Shown: in pieces, positions 47,001 through 60,500 of the stretch
Layout: every line of letters starts with the position of its first letter
Numbering within the stretch: the first letter of the stretch is position 1
DNA from: Apostichopus japonicus
Taxonomy: Eukaryota > Echinodermata > Holothuroidea > Aspidochirotida > Stichopodidae
Direction: 5' to 3'
Assembly (NCBI RefSeq): GCF_037975245.1
Contig: NC_092580.1
Coordinates: 30,099,501-30,163,500 of the forward strand
DNA length: 64,000 nucleotides
Notes under the pieces: model-generated
What the model saw: the letters and a program-made list of their open reading frames with translations, nothing else
The model's database searches: none
Told to the model about the DNA's origin: nothing
Position numbers and translations under genes: made by a program

Positions 47001-50000
47001 TTAATGTGGCACAGTGTACATATTGACTGATTGTATATATTTGAATAGCAACTAGCCTACAAAGAAGGATGAATAAATCAAACTTAACATAGCAACAGAC
47101 TGCTACTTGAAGGTCATAAATTAACAATAGTGGGTAAAGGGGGACGGGAAAGAAAGGAGGGTGTGTTGGGGGACAAAAGCATGTGCATTTGTATATATCT
47201 TTATAAAGAATTTCTGTAGAACATGATAAAAAAGGGAAATATGGGACCATAAAATGTGTGTACATGTGTTAGCCTTCATAGTGGGAGTTTTGAAAGATAG
47301 AGGGATTTTTATTGATAAGAACCAGATTAGGGCAGCTCAAGTAAAGAAAACAGTAAGTCACATGCACCAATAGTTGCCGGGCAAGCTGTCAAAAACATTC
47401 CAAGGAACAGACTATCTGATCCATCTGTTCCTTCCTATCCAAACGACACGTTGCTTTAAGTTAGCAGGAATTTGTCAACAACCACATGCTGACAGTTGTT
47501 TAGAACATAATGTCAAGACAGTCCCAAACACTTTCGACTTTAACCTTGAATTTGGCCGCCAAAAAGATAAACATCATCCCCCTTGTCTAAAAACAAACAA
47601 AATCTTCCTGCAAGGAAGGAAGACAAACCCCACAATTCTTCAATTTCTCTGTCTTTGATGTTAAAATGTGTGGAAATGAATGTGCAAGGGAATGTGTGAA
47701 AACAAAAGCAGAACAGCCAACAGATAAACTGGAATAAATAAATAGACAATACAATACATTCTGAAATTTAATGAGCACAAATGTCATTGAAATTGTTTGA
47801 CGCAGTTTGGTGGTATATATCATGTTGCTCTGTTCGTTAAAGCAATAAATAATAAGGTATGGCGCTAAGACACGATCTACGCAAGCAAAATTGCAATAGG
47901 AACAACAGAGATGATAAGTTCTAAGGAGAGACAGAGGAAGAACTCTCCAATTGAAATGTCTTGCGTTAACCAATAAGGAGAATTAACTCCACTACCAAAT
48001 AATCAAAGTGCAATTGAAGTCTCTTAAACGTTTTATTTTCAATTTTTAACCCAAAAAGAGGAATTACCATCAGTAAGTAACTTCTTAGAAAAAGACAACT
48101 TGGCATTTCGTTTCGAGCATTTACAGCTATAGACTGTAAAACCAAGTTTTATCAAGATATTTAAAAAACAAAGCTTGATATAATTCTAGAGATGATGGGA
48201 AGACGACATCTCACGTCAAGATCCTAAAAACATATCACATGACACGAATAGCACAATGGCAAACAATTTTTCTTTTTTTGACTCTTCAGTAATTCAAACG
48301 AAAGTCAAGGCTCCACTTGAGTTTCTTTTTAACTCAGTTCTGCACAGAGACACAAACAGATGTACAAAGTTACTACAGTATATAATATTTAGTGTGTATT
48401 GATTGATTTTATGTAGGCAACAACACCACACACAATGTGTACGTAGTATCCTTACCCACATAATAGTTCTGCACAGAGTGCTAATTGGAAGGACTCCCAG
48501 CCGCCAGTCTGTATTAACTCCATCGAGTGTTGTTAAACAAGGTGCATACTAATTCCAGAGCCACCTCCAATAAGGAATACTGAAAGAATGGATGTTGTCT
48601 CGGCAACTGAAGAACATCTTGTAAATTTTACGTGTAAACAGAGGAGAGCGGTTACCGCTGCCCTTTTACATGCAGTACTCCATTCCTTCATGGAAATCTC
48701 ACACTCTTCATTCAAGCATGTTAACTATTACAATCCCATTGAAAAGCAGAGTAACACATGACAGCTATAAGAGGGTGATCCTCTACTACTTAACCCACAC
48801 AAAAGATTAGACCACCAAAAGGTACACAGAGGGTGTTCCAAAAAGGTACACAGAGGGTGTTGTACTTTGGACTATGGTTTTTATTGTAGGACTATCAAAC
48901 ACAGCATTGCCGCCGTGAGGGAATTCAAAAGTTCCTATTGATATGTACCTATGCTATGGGAATGCCAATATTGTGACTCATTATGAAGATAAGGCACCTG
49001 AAAGGAGTAGTAGTAATGTAGTATTGGTCAATAATGACAGTCTTATAGAGAAACAGAAAGTAGAAGAAACAGATGTGAAGCTGACTGCTTTAAAAAACAG
49101 AGACTGGGTTATGTATGTTATCAAGATGAACAACAGTTGGTCAATGAAATAAAAAGATGAAATTTACCTCATGACCAATTTAACACACTCAAGCAATGAA
49201 TAGTAAAATACCTGTAAGGATTACAAATCTCTCCTCCCCTTCTCCCATCCCTAAAAAAAAAAAAAAAAAAAAAAACGAGCAAAAGTTGAACAATGCAAGG
49301 CCCGTTATCACAAACAGTAGACACCTATGCTGACACTGAGTACCCACCCATCCAGGCCGAATGCCAGGGTATGGCCTGATGTGCATGCTACTTTATGACC
49401 AAAATATGGGGGTAACACTCACTTACAAAAGAACACCCAGCCACTAGATTAAATGCATAAAGTAGAATGGAGACAGGTAAGAAAGGAGTGAAGTAAATCA
49501 TTCAAATCCCTAAGAAATGTTAAAACTGTTATACTCGATTAAGGTGGAAATGATTTTGTCACTATTTCGCCACTTGGCATTGACGAATCTCAAAGCCAAT
49601 TGTGACAGCTAAGAATAGAGCTCTGTGCAAAGAGAGAAAGTACTCCATCTTAATCTCTTCATGCATCAAGATCTACCTTAGAGTAATTGCTAGGATTTTC
49701 AGAGAGTCAAACAATCACCTCGGATGCCAATGAAATTCTTCGACCCTATTAATTTCAGAGCTGATTAGCATTCCTACTTACTGAATAAACTTGGCCTTGA
49801 CATCATGGCACACTTAACCAGAGACAGCTTTATCTTGGGCATGGAAGGACACTTAATTGATTTGACGATGCGAGTTACGGTATTTAAGAAGATGATTTCA
49901 CTAAATCATACTTTCATACAATACCAATGATACTAACCTTGTATTTATACCTTTGCATATATACGAATATGTCAAGGAATGAGATGTTTCTCATATATAT

Positions 50001-51159
50001 TTATGAAAAATATATATGTATATAAAAAGCTTCTGTACAAGTTTGGAGATCTTAAAATACAGGGGGAAACACAGAATAAGCTTTGGTACAAGGAAATAAT
50101 GCAGGGCAGCAAAACAACACAAGTAATTCTTAACCTCATTCCAATAATGAAAGTAATGACTTGCAGTCTGTCCCAAACTTAAACAACCTTTATTCAACTA
50201 TTTTCATTGGCATTGTTTGGGAAGGGCATGGTAATGCATAGGATGGGTAAATCCAATTTTGAACTTTCCATGAACCATCCCAATAATAGTGCACAGAGGT
50301 GGTCGCAAATAGTAATGGTGGGGACATCAATATGCTGGTAAAGTCAGTTTTTTTGGATTGATTAATACCTGAAAAATTGTCCATTATGATACCCACTACA
50401 AGTCCCACTACATATCAACGACAAAGTTGCACCTTGGTTTCCTAAAGCAGTTGATTTTTATCTACGACAAGTTTCACTTTCCAAAAGCCATTTGTTTTGC
50501 CTGAGTATATACTCAATGTGGACACGTTCTATGATCTTATGTGAAAACATGAATAAATCCCCCTCATACTTAGTTGCATATAGACAGTAAAAAAGACAAA
50601 AAAAAGGAAAGTGGCATTGCAGTATTAGCTATGATGTGTACAACTGCACTGCATACTGTAATTAACCAATGTACAGTGAAAGATCAATACCCAAACACAT
50701 CAATCCAGACACACCTTGAAACAACAGAGTAGCAAGAATGACCGCTCAGATGTTCCTAAGATATTGTCGAGAGAGAGGTAGAAAAGATACCGTTGGCATG
50801 GCTCCATTTTTTAAATTTTTCCTACCTGTTTATATATAGTTGCTATAATTACTTATTGTCAACTATAAAACAGAACACTACCTGGTTTACAATTCAAGGT
50901 AATTGTTCAACGGGCAAAGACACTGGGAGAGTACTGTAGGTATACGTTAATAATGGGACAAGCTCAGATCCAAATACACGTAGTACAATGAGTGTATGCA
51001 ACATGACACAATACAACAGTGGAAAGTGTTAGATACTGACACTGTTAACAATATGAATATTGTGTACATGCATTCATATGGCTGTGCTATATGCAGTGCT
51101 TAGTCATCAGACTTGCGGGTCGACTACAATAGCTTGCATGAGTATTATTCATACATCAA

Positions 51160-51475
51160 GTAGAATTCCCCTAAATATAAGTACAATTAAGGGCTCTGTG
51201 AACAAGTATGATGCATGTTTAATTAGAATTCCCCTAAATATGAGTACAATTAAGGCTCTGTGAACAAGTATGATGCATGTTTTTAAAAGTGGAATTCCCC
51301 AAAATATGGGTACTGTATATTTAAGGCTCTGAGAACAAGTAAGATGCATGTTTTAAAAGTAGAATTCCCCTAAATATGAATACAATTAAGGCTCTGTGAA
51401 CAATTATGATGCACGTATTAAAAGTAATTCTTCTACATATGAGTATATTTAGGGTCTGAGAATGAGCATGAGTAC
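51160..51475. repeat. Minisatellite, ~62-75 bp unit, about five copies
   Basis: Units start near 51161, 51224, 51291, 51361 and about 51424. Each has gaattcccctaaatatgagt, acaattaaggctctgtgaac and aagtatgatgcatgtttt. The last copy is degenerate. Confidence 0.9.
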
Positions 51476-54400
51476 ATAATCTTGCTGTGGAAACTATACC
51501 AGATTTTCAAAATGCTTTGAGTATGAGTACAAGAACCAGTCCATGATGGCAAGTATGAGTACACATAACTATGCTGGGTTCAGATTAATTGGTACTCTGT
51601 TTGTAACACTCCAGCAAAGGTACAAAAACTAAAGCACATGTATGTAAACCCTCAAATATAAACCAACATTGTATTTCCTCATACATACATACATGTATGT
51701 TGTTGGCTTTCACTCTTAAAAAGATCCTTCTGGGCTGCACATTCCATACTACTATACAGTTCAACATACAGTTAGAACGCCAACCAAATTAATACATCAA
51801 ACACAGCTCGTTGTCTACTATATATATTGCACAACATACTCATCTTCACCACCGCCACAGTGCAGAGCAGTTCCCATATTCAGTTTGGCATAATTACACC
51901 TGGAAGCCTTCATTTGTAATACCCTAGAGCGACCTATTACTCTTATGTAGCAGCACTATGAGGAAATAACTAATAGCTTGTTTTTTTTTTGTAAGTTCAC
52001 GCAAAGACAGAAGCTCAAATGATCCTCGTTTACATCCACATGGGAACATATGTCAGACTAGTATTTCACCTCCTCATTTGACTAGTCTCCTCCCGGACAG
52101 GGAAATTAAATCAACTTAATTAGATCACAACAGAGCACTTTATCCTTCATTTGAATTGTAAATTAGGCAAATTATTTCCTGGTACTGCATATTCTTTACA
52201 GTAACTCCAGTAACGCAGCACCAAGTTATCAACTCTGTACATATGTATGCAAGTATGGCGTGGTAAACACCATCTGAGTTTGTCAGATGTCATTGACACA
52301 TATTATATTTTAACACATTTTTCATTTTTCTTCCGCCAAATGTTATAGAAATGAAAGAGAACAGATTGAGAAACATGATCTTGCACTCTATCTACAGTAG
52401 CAAACACGGTATCAAGGGGAGGCGGGAGAAAGGGGGGGGGACAGATTGGATGTGATAGATGGGAACCAATTAAGCAACCCGTCTAGCCAAACCCGTTTCC
52501 TACGTATACATTCACATTCACAGTATTAAGTGACCGAGTGAATATGTATGAACCAATGACTGAGGACAGGAGCGATTTCACAACCTGGATGTTAAACCAA
52601 ACAGTAACACAAAACTATTGTGTGAGGTGCTTGGGTTCATGGGAAAAGCCAAGCACAGCTAACCGGTACCGACAACGACGATGCTACAGAAATTACAATC
52701 AGGTCACCCTCAGCATCACTTTGAGCTTGTTTCAAAAACAAAGTATATATATACTTTACCACAAAAGGAACACCTTACCGTCTGTTGGCAGGTCCTCTCA
52801 AGAACAACAATGGTGCTTTGCGTAAAAAATCCATGATTTCCAACTGAAATAGGTCTGAAACTAAATATGGCATGAATTCCTCTGTATATCAAAAAATTTG
52901 AATCCAGCAACATAGCAAAGGCATACATGCATAGAACTATCCTGCACGTGGCCAACCGTCAATTATGAAAAATCTTTTACAAAACAAAGCTTATGTCTTT
53001 ATTTTATGAAATCGAAAGTTTCATGGGAAATACATTCTAAGTATGCCTACTTTCTTTTTTACATGTTAACTCCGGGATGTGCTATCACAAAATGCCTAGC
53101 ACAAATCAAAAGCGACTTGATACAGGTAAAGGCTATACATTTATATGTTAAACCAACATGATTCTGAAAAATAATAATGACAAGTTTTTGTAACCACAAA
53201 TGTAAAATGAGTTACATACTGTAATGTAGTCTGCCCTTGCCTCAAAAAGATGAATCAAATAGTATTTATCAGGAGACAGTATGTGGCCACCTCTACTCAT
53301 GGAATATGTAAATATGTATATATATATATGCAAGCGTACTTAATACTTCAGACATTAGGCAGCTTAACATCTCAAGCCATGCAAATTCAAGAGCAGTTCA
53401 AGAGCAGAAAAAAAAAAACAATTTTTTCATTTCTTCATGCTGTTTGGATCCTGCATTTTGTTTAATTTTTCGTAAATATTAATCGAAACAATCGAAATTG
53501 CCAGAAAGGATGTAGTGGTTGTGTAAGGGTGAATTGCATGCCTTTGGGACTAACTATATACTGTATGTTTGAGTTTTACTTTGCATAGAACCCTAGTTTA
53601 GCTTAGATCGGTGTCGATGTTACATAAACAGCATCCTGGTAATTATCAAATTCTCACTTCATTTCTCAAAAACCTCTCACCTAAACTTCAGTTTTTATTC
53701 CAGACACAATTTTTGGAAGGGTTGTGACACCTTTTTTCAGACGCTTGTATTGATGTTTGTGTACTTGGTATGTTGACTGCAAATTTTAAACGACTTGCCA
53801 ATGGCATGCAAGATCACAACTTTCAGTACCTGTCCGATTCTGCCGATGTATCAGTTTATTGTTGTACTTTTGCACATCAAAATTTCCTCTTGAAAACCTA
53901 CATATGTTTCAAGTGCTTTACCTCATATAAAGGTATTACTAGTCTCTAGCATATATAATTACTTCAGAATTGCTGCATATTATAAGAAGGTACCTAATCT
54001 ACCATATACATTCACGTACATACAATCATACATAGTTAGTGCACATACATAAAAAGGACACACACACACATATAAAAAAGAATTCTGTAAATATTCTCAA
54101 CGGTCACACTGATTGTTAAAAACTTGTAGGGGTACATGGTTCAAGACCAAACCATAGTGTAGTTCACGTGTGGAATGGAAACTGTTTAATCAAAATTGGC
54201 GGGAAATTGTGGTGTGTAATAATTTCCTAGTACACAATTGGGAATATTATGATGGGTAAGTGCAAATCCTGGAAGCAAACATGTGTAAGAGAAAGGTCCA
54301 TCAATTGACTGAATACATGCTCAATCGTGTGTGTATGGTTCAATTGTGCTATACAAAAGTACCGACTGCATGACCTACTGTAGGTACAAACTGCAGAGGG

Positions 54401-54899
54401 GCTCCAACTTTGTTTTGAGCAGCCATGCACTCAATCTTTATTTAAGACAAAAAAATATCAAAATTGAGTAAAAATGAATTGTCTAGAGCTAGATCAAAAC
54501 AAGCATCTCTGTTTTGAAAAACCTGATTCTTTGAAAACAAGGTCGTGTGTTAAAGCGTAGTCACGAATCTAGTTCGGGTAACTTATATAGCAAAGCTAAC
54601 ACCAGAATGCTGTCATGCAATTGATTACACATGCATTTCTTATTCTGATAATATCGTGGAATTATTGTGGTTAGCTTTCCAACGGCATAATTATGCTACT
54701 TTATCTCCATAAATGACAGCTACTTGTCAAGTATTGGAGCTGATCTATACCCAAGTTGAATGCTCTTCCAATCAAAGACATGACAGTTTTGACAGTTTGC
54801 ATTCCACCACCAATAATAGGTCTTTTTCACTGGTAAGAGGTCCTGATTACCGCAGTTCCTTAAGATTCGAGCAGATCATAATCCGAACGGTCTAGACAC

Positions 54900-55063
54900 T
54901 TTGGGTGGTAGAGTGAGAAGGGCTGTCATTAACCGGCAGGGTATGGTCATAGAGGGCGCAGTGTAAAGAGGTTACCAGTTCACTCTAGACACGGTAGAGA
55001 CACGAGAGAGTGCTGATGTTGTGAGAATACAGGTAAGCAAGGAGTGAAGTAAATAAAATAAAA
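54900..55063 (-). repeat. Dispersed repeat family copy, paired with 55.3 kb
   Basis: 54972-55063 is identical to 55272-55363. On the minus strand the copy follows the same order of blocks as 32935-33120: cttacctgt, ctctacc, acactgcgccctc, ctctacc. On the plus strand it reads atacaggtaagcaagg. Confidence 0.75.
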
Positions 55064-55239
55064 ATAAAAATAAAATAAACGATAATAGTATACGTAGTGA
55101 TTGGAAATCTTAAGCTTTATTAAGAGCAATGAAAGAGCGATACTTGCGCAAAAGGCTGGCAATTACGGAAGGGAGATGGCTACACACACATACAGACAAT
55201 TGCCAGATGCTAGAGCGAGGTTAATATGGTAATGCATAG

Positions 55240-55363
55240 GTTATATGAGGTGAGGGAGTACGCGCTGTTAATTACCAGTTCACTCTAGACACGGTAGAGA
55301 CACGAGAGAGTGCTGATGTTGTGAGAATACAGGTAAGCAAGGAGTGAAGTAAATAAAATAAAA
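55240..55363 (-). repeat. Dispersed repeat family copy, identical core to 54.97 kb
   Basis: The 92-base core (55272-55363) matches 54972-55063 base for base at an offset of exactly 300 bases. Sequence on either side differs, so the identity is confined to the module. Confidence 0.8.
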
Positions 55364-57471
55364 AATTTGTACTGCACTGACTGTTTGTTTTTTTATGAAT
55401 ATAGGAAACTCATATTTTTTTAATATAGCATGTCACTACAGTTTGTTGTTGGTATAAACCCTACATCTAGGTAATATTTGGTCATATTTCATTAACAAAG
55501 TCTGGCCTCTACAGGAGAATATGTGAACCTTGAGCGACACCCTATTTTCCTTTTATAAAAATCTCCCTGGTTTTAATTGGGTTATACTGCAAAACTAACG
55601 GAACATAGTTCTATCATTTACAGCCACTAACAAAGTTTTGAAATTCTACAAAGAAACTACTAAGTTAACTTAGTTCATTGTTTTTAAAATTCATGTTAAT
55701 TAATTAACTCCTAGGTGCATGAATAAAGAATATTACTCTAACTTAAGTATGAATGCTACCAATAGACAAACTGGTCAAATGACAGCATTTTTTATTTTAG
55801 TTTCACACCTAATTACTTCACCTCAAACAAGATACAGTCAACATTTCCTTCTTGTAGTTCATAGTACTATTTACACAATTAACCAGCATTCATTCCGGCT
55901 GGTAGCACACCACAATTCTGTAAGTACTGTAATAGCACATAACATCAGAACTGTGCTTCTACAGTACTGAGAAGTGAATCATTATAATAAGACTCAGGTT
56001 ACTAGGTTTAAACAACTCAACTTTAGCACATCCCCCTCTCCCCCCCACCCCCCAATTTCAGTCGTACAGCAGGGAAAAAAAATAACCACTATAGCGAATG
56101 GAAATGTGATAATGCAATTAGGCCAAAATGCAACACAAATTATGCCAAAGTATGGAAGCTAATTTAATGCACAAAACCATAACATTCTTAGTCAAACGTA
56201 TGACAGGCAAACTTGATGAAACTCAAATACTGCTACTGCATATATGTGCAAAATGTGAACAGTAAAGACAAATTCCTAGAAAAGAATGTGCATGAATAAA
56301 TCTAATCATAACAAACCACATATCACAAGCTATTGTTCAAATAACATAACACTATCAGTTGAATTTGCCCATGTATTATTAACAGCAAGCCAGACATGTT
56401 GTTACACCTTACTCTGGGATTATGCGCTTACCAAAAATGTGCACAGTGCACGACGTATACACAGACATACAGTGAGGCACAACGTTTGTTTTCAAAGCAG
56501 AATAATGAATGAAAAGTGCACGGTGTACACACTAGCCCTGTAAGAAGATCGGGTGTCACAGTAGTATCAAGGCTGTTTGTTAACAAACTCAGTATCATTT
56601 GTACATGTATAGTAAATCGATACTTACATGGTCTGACGTAAATCTTCCATTGAACATTTTGCAGCAAGTTTCATGAAAGTTCCCTTTGCGATTCCAAGCC
56701 TTGATTTCCACATTTCTTAACTGATGAGCCCACGATTATTGCACATCTTCTAAAAACAGTACCATTGTTGTTAAAGCATATTATCACAAGCGCACTGTTA
56801 GCCCAGTGCTGGAAAAACCACCTGTAGAACTAAGCGTTGAATCTAACACAGCATGAAATATCGGCCGACCACAGTGACTCAGTTCTATGACAATAATGGC
56901 TTGGAACACTTAAATGTCACTGAAAGCAGAGAAGAGGCACCTTCCAAAAGATTCTTCGACTCTCCAGGTGAAACTAGGCTGACCAAATTACTGTGCAAAT
57001 TTAGCAACAACTACTACTACACTCTCTCTCTACATGGACATCGAACAATATTCAAACACACACTGATACAAGCGGACCAAAAGTAGCTGTAATTAATATT
57101 TCTCGGCACAGTAAATATTAGCCTCCTTTGTTTGATCTTATCTATAAGAGATGCCGCTTCCTACAGAAACTATACAATCACGTTGTATTGATGTCCCTTT
57201 CATTCACCAATATAGCTATTAGCACTGAAGTTCATTCAAGCAGACAAGAGTTGTATCAACCCACATATTTCTACTATGACTATTCAGAGTGGGCACTAGA
57301 GTAAAATGACAGAATCCCACATAACAATAATAATCCCACATAATATTAATAGCTTCTAGCTACAGGAGTTTAAACTTAACAAACCAAAGCCCCTTATTGT
57401 ATTGAAGTTTACAGGTCTGACTACAAAAGCCCTCTTTAAACAAGACATGCCTTTGACTTTTTCAAGAGGGG

Positions 57472-57546
57472 TTATGGGAAATTATCACATCTGACATTCC
57501 ACAGCAGAGCCTGATGGGGCTCTGTGATGTAATCCTTTTGACATCT
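57472..57546 (-). CDS. Unknown gene, terminal exon
   Basis: Encodes RCQKDYITEPHQALLWNVRC DNFP and a TAA stop. The acceptor is caagtcag, phase 0. An AG 21 bases earlier (gactcag) would use a different phase. No canonical poly-A signal was seen downstream on the minus strand. Confidence 0.45.
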   Translation of the reverse strand, partial: RCQKDYITEPHQALLWNVRCDNFP

Positions 57547-60500
57547 CTGACTTGACAAATCAATTTCTGAGTCAAAGGTGTAGTTAACCAAAGTATTTAA
57601 AATAGTTGCATAAGTTTTTTTTGTTTTGATGATATATGATATATTATAATCATACGCCGACCTTGCCATTCGGAACAATGAATTAATGTGGCTAACCCAA
57701 ATAACCTATTCAAAGTGAATGTCATCTTGTCTTGACAAATTGATTTAGTCATAAAAGGTAATTCAAAAAATCTTCTCCAAGTTTATGGTACCATTAAGAA
57801 CAGAGATAGATAATTCCTAGGTGATTTCCAGACAAGCTGATCTGATAAAAATCAGGAATGGACCTGTCACCAACATTCTGGGACATTCATTCAGTCAGAT
57901 GTGATTGGAAGATAAAATATACAAGTTTGCATCAATTGGACTATGTCATCTCCTTACAAACTTATGGACACAGTACTTAATAAAGCAACGAGAATGTGTA
58001 TTATTTCTATATTATCCCTAGGTATTTAGACTAACACAACTCCCAGCCTGCTTCTCCAGTAAACAAGAGGAATATTTACTGAAATCTGAAGTTTAAAATA
58101 AAGGTATATAAAGAAACATAGCACTGTATACCAACACACACATTAGTCCAACTCCAAGTATCATAGCTCATTCTGTTGATGAGATACAAAATACACTGAA
58201 ATATTACCCCCTTGCACAGTTGAGACGAGTCTGCTACACAAAAATGGTGACTAAAGCAGTTTCTTGCACCAATTTCTTCATAAATTTCTAATACTACTCC
58301 TTTACTTGACTTGATATTTTTAGGCTTGGGCAACTCATAAACATTTGGTAGTGTACACTGTACACGTGAACACTGAACTCACAACGCAAACAGGAGTATA
58401 TCTGTAAGGAGAAAAGTGCAGTACGGATTCCGAAATGCCTTCCACCCTCCCTCTCCCACCCCCCCTGATTGAATTTTTCAGCTGTCAAAAGTTCACAATC
58501 TAAAACACTACATTTTCTTCCTAAAGTAGGCCTTATGATAATTCCCAATCACTTTTTCTTATTCATTTATTTATGAAAATAAAAATAAATCAAATCAAAC
58601 TGTTAGCAAACTGCTTATCCACTATAGAGAGCCTGTTTTTAGCCTCTGAAAAAGATCCTGCTAGGATCGAAACGTCAGGCCAACTTACTTTTACACATCT
58701 CAATTATTTATGAACGATCATAAAACCACTTCCTCAAATGTTTGAACAAAACAGTGGATGACAAGTCCCTGTAGCCTAAGAATGAACCTGTGTCTTTGGT
58801 CAAATACCGTCTTGATTCCACTGAACCAATGCCTGCTCAATAGGAAAACTAGGAACCTAAGCAAAGTCATGAGAACTTTACATAACATTTTAACAAGTTG
58901 GACAATGTAAAAGACAATGACATGAAACCACTTCCTCAAATGTTTGAACAAAACAGTGGATGACAAGTCCCTGTAGCCTAAGAATGAACCTGTGTCTTTG
59001 GTCAAATACCGTCTTGTTTCCACTGAACCAATGCCTGCTCAATAGGAAAACTAGGAATCTAAGCAAACAAAGTCAAGAGAACTTTACATAACATTTTAAC
59101 AAGTTGGACAATGTAAAAGACAATGACATAAAACCACTTCCTCAAATGTTTGAACAAAACAGTGGATGACAAGTCCCTGTAGCCTAAGAATGAACCTGTG
59201 TCTTTGGTCAAATACCATCTTGTTTCCACTGAACCAATGCCTGCTCAATAGGAAAACTAGGAATCTATGCAAACAAAGTCATGCCAACTTAACATAACAT
59301 TTTAACGAGTTGGACAATGTAAAAGACAATGACAAAAAAGCCCTTTAAAGAAAATAAATAAAGCTGTGAAAACAGAGTGATAGAATTTTTTTCATTTTTT
59401 TCACTCAAAACACAGAAAGTTTTACTTTACTGTAACATGTTTGTAAGTCCATTTTGGCAGCTGTCTGGTGGTAAGATAAATTATCAATAGAGAATGCTTC
59501 CTTGTCATTGTATCACTACTAAAAATAACAACTTCACATACTCTACAACATTTCTAGACAACCAACCTACCAGCTTGTTAAAATCACATGAAATCTCAAT
59601 TAACATTCACGAAATTTAGAATTAAAAACACCCTGAATGACCCTGTACCCTTTCTCAGGTGTTCCTTTCATGTTTCAATGATATGACTTCTATAATTGAA
59701 ATGTAACACCAACCACCCACTCAAAATGTCCATACCCAGTAACCAAGCTATTGTTTGGGATAGGACTGAGTGTTTATGTGTATATATATAGATGGCAGCA
59801 CACCATATCTGTCAAATAACATGTACCAAATTTGGAGGCAACCAAAATAACTCTGTGTGACATACCATTCCACAAATATATGTCAAAAGGTACATTATGA
59901 TGGAAACCCCCTTTAACTTCTAATGTTATATCTAAATTAAATTAGATTGTACTGTACTAAAACAAATGTAAAACATCAATAATTTATTCGGTGGATGTCT
60001 GCAAATTCAGCAATGGTCTTTTTCTTGGAACTTTTAAGCAAAATGTAAGCCCACTGTTTTGTGAAAATAAAGTTTAGAGACAATTTAGAATTCCCAAAAC
60101 ACGACTTTGGCATTCCGTGAAAGTCTAAAGGCTATCATGGAAGTTTTAATAAGACCTTGTTCATGAGCTTTGAAGAGTTATCGTTTGGCAATGCTTTCTG
60201 GTACTTAATTTATGGAAACTTTGTTGTTTAGTTTATCCCATGCAAGAGCTAAAAACCAAACTATTTCCGTGTGATTATTGTGGATGACTGTCACTTTAAT
60301 CCAGTCTTTTAGTATCAAAGGCTGTTACGGAAGTTAAAATGGCAAGCATATAATAGTCACACCCATTCCTGCTACCTGGAATTTAATGCTCATCCTCAAT
60401 AGAGAGATGCATACACATATAGATCTCAGCATCCGAACACTTTCCGAAATGCCGAGGGTGGCGACGGCATCCCATTCATGATCAGTGTAGTGCAGCAATG

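Larger units (their letters stand above)
35340..57471. other. Intron or intergenic DNA, no gene recognised
   Basis: This lies upstream of the first SRPK exon found and downstream of the proposed unknown gene. It holds a LINE 3' fragment, a SINE, a 62-75-bp minisatellite at 51.2 kb, two identical 92-bp repeats at 55 kb and short two-copy repeats (41661-41709, 48813-48862). A CT run lies at 35397-35412 and a poly-A run at 49254-49275. An SRPK start exon (usually encoding a basic KVLA.QARK-like motif) should lie here or further right, but I could not find one. Confidence 0.5.

Noticed and set aside
47587-47973. 128-codon minus-strand open frame
   Set aside because: Composition is that of random AT-rich translation, with no splice context or motif.
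58718-59023. 101-codon minus-strand open frame
   Set aside because: It lies wholly within the 204-bp tandem array and repeats with it; no independent evidence of coding.
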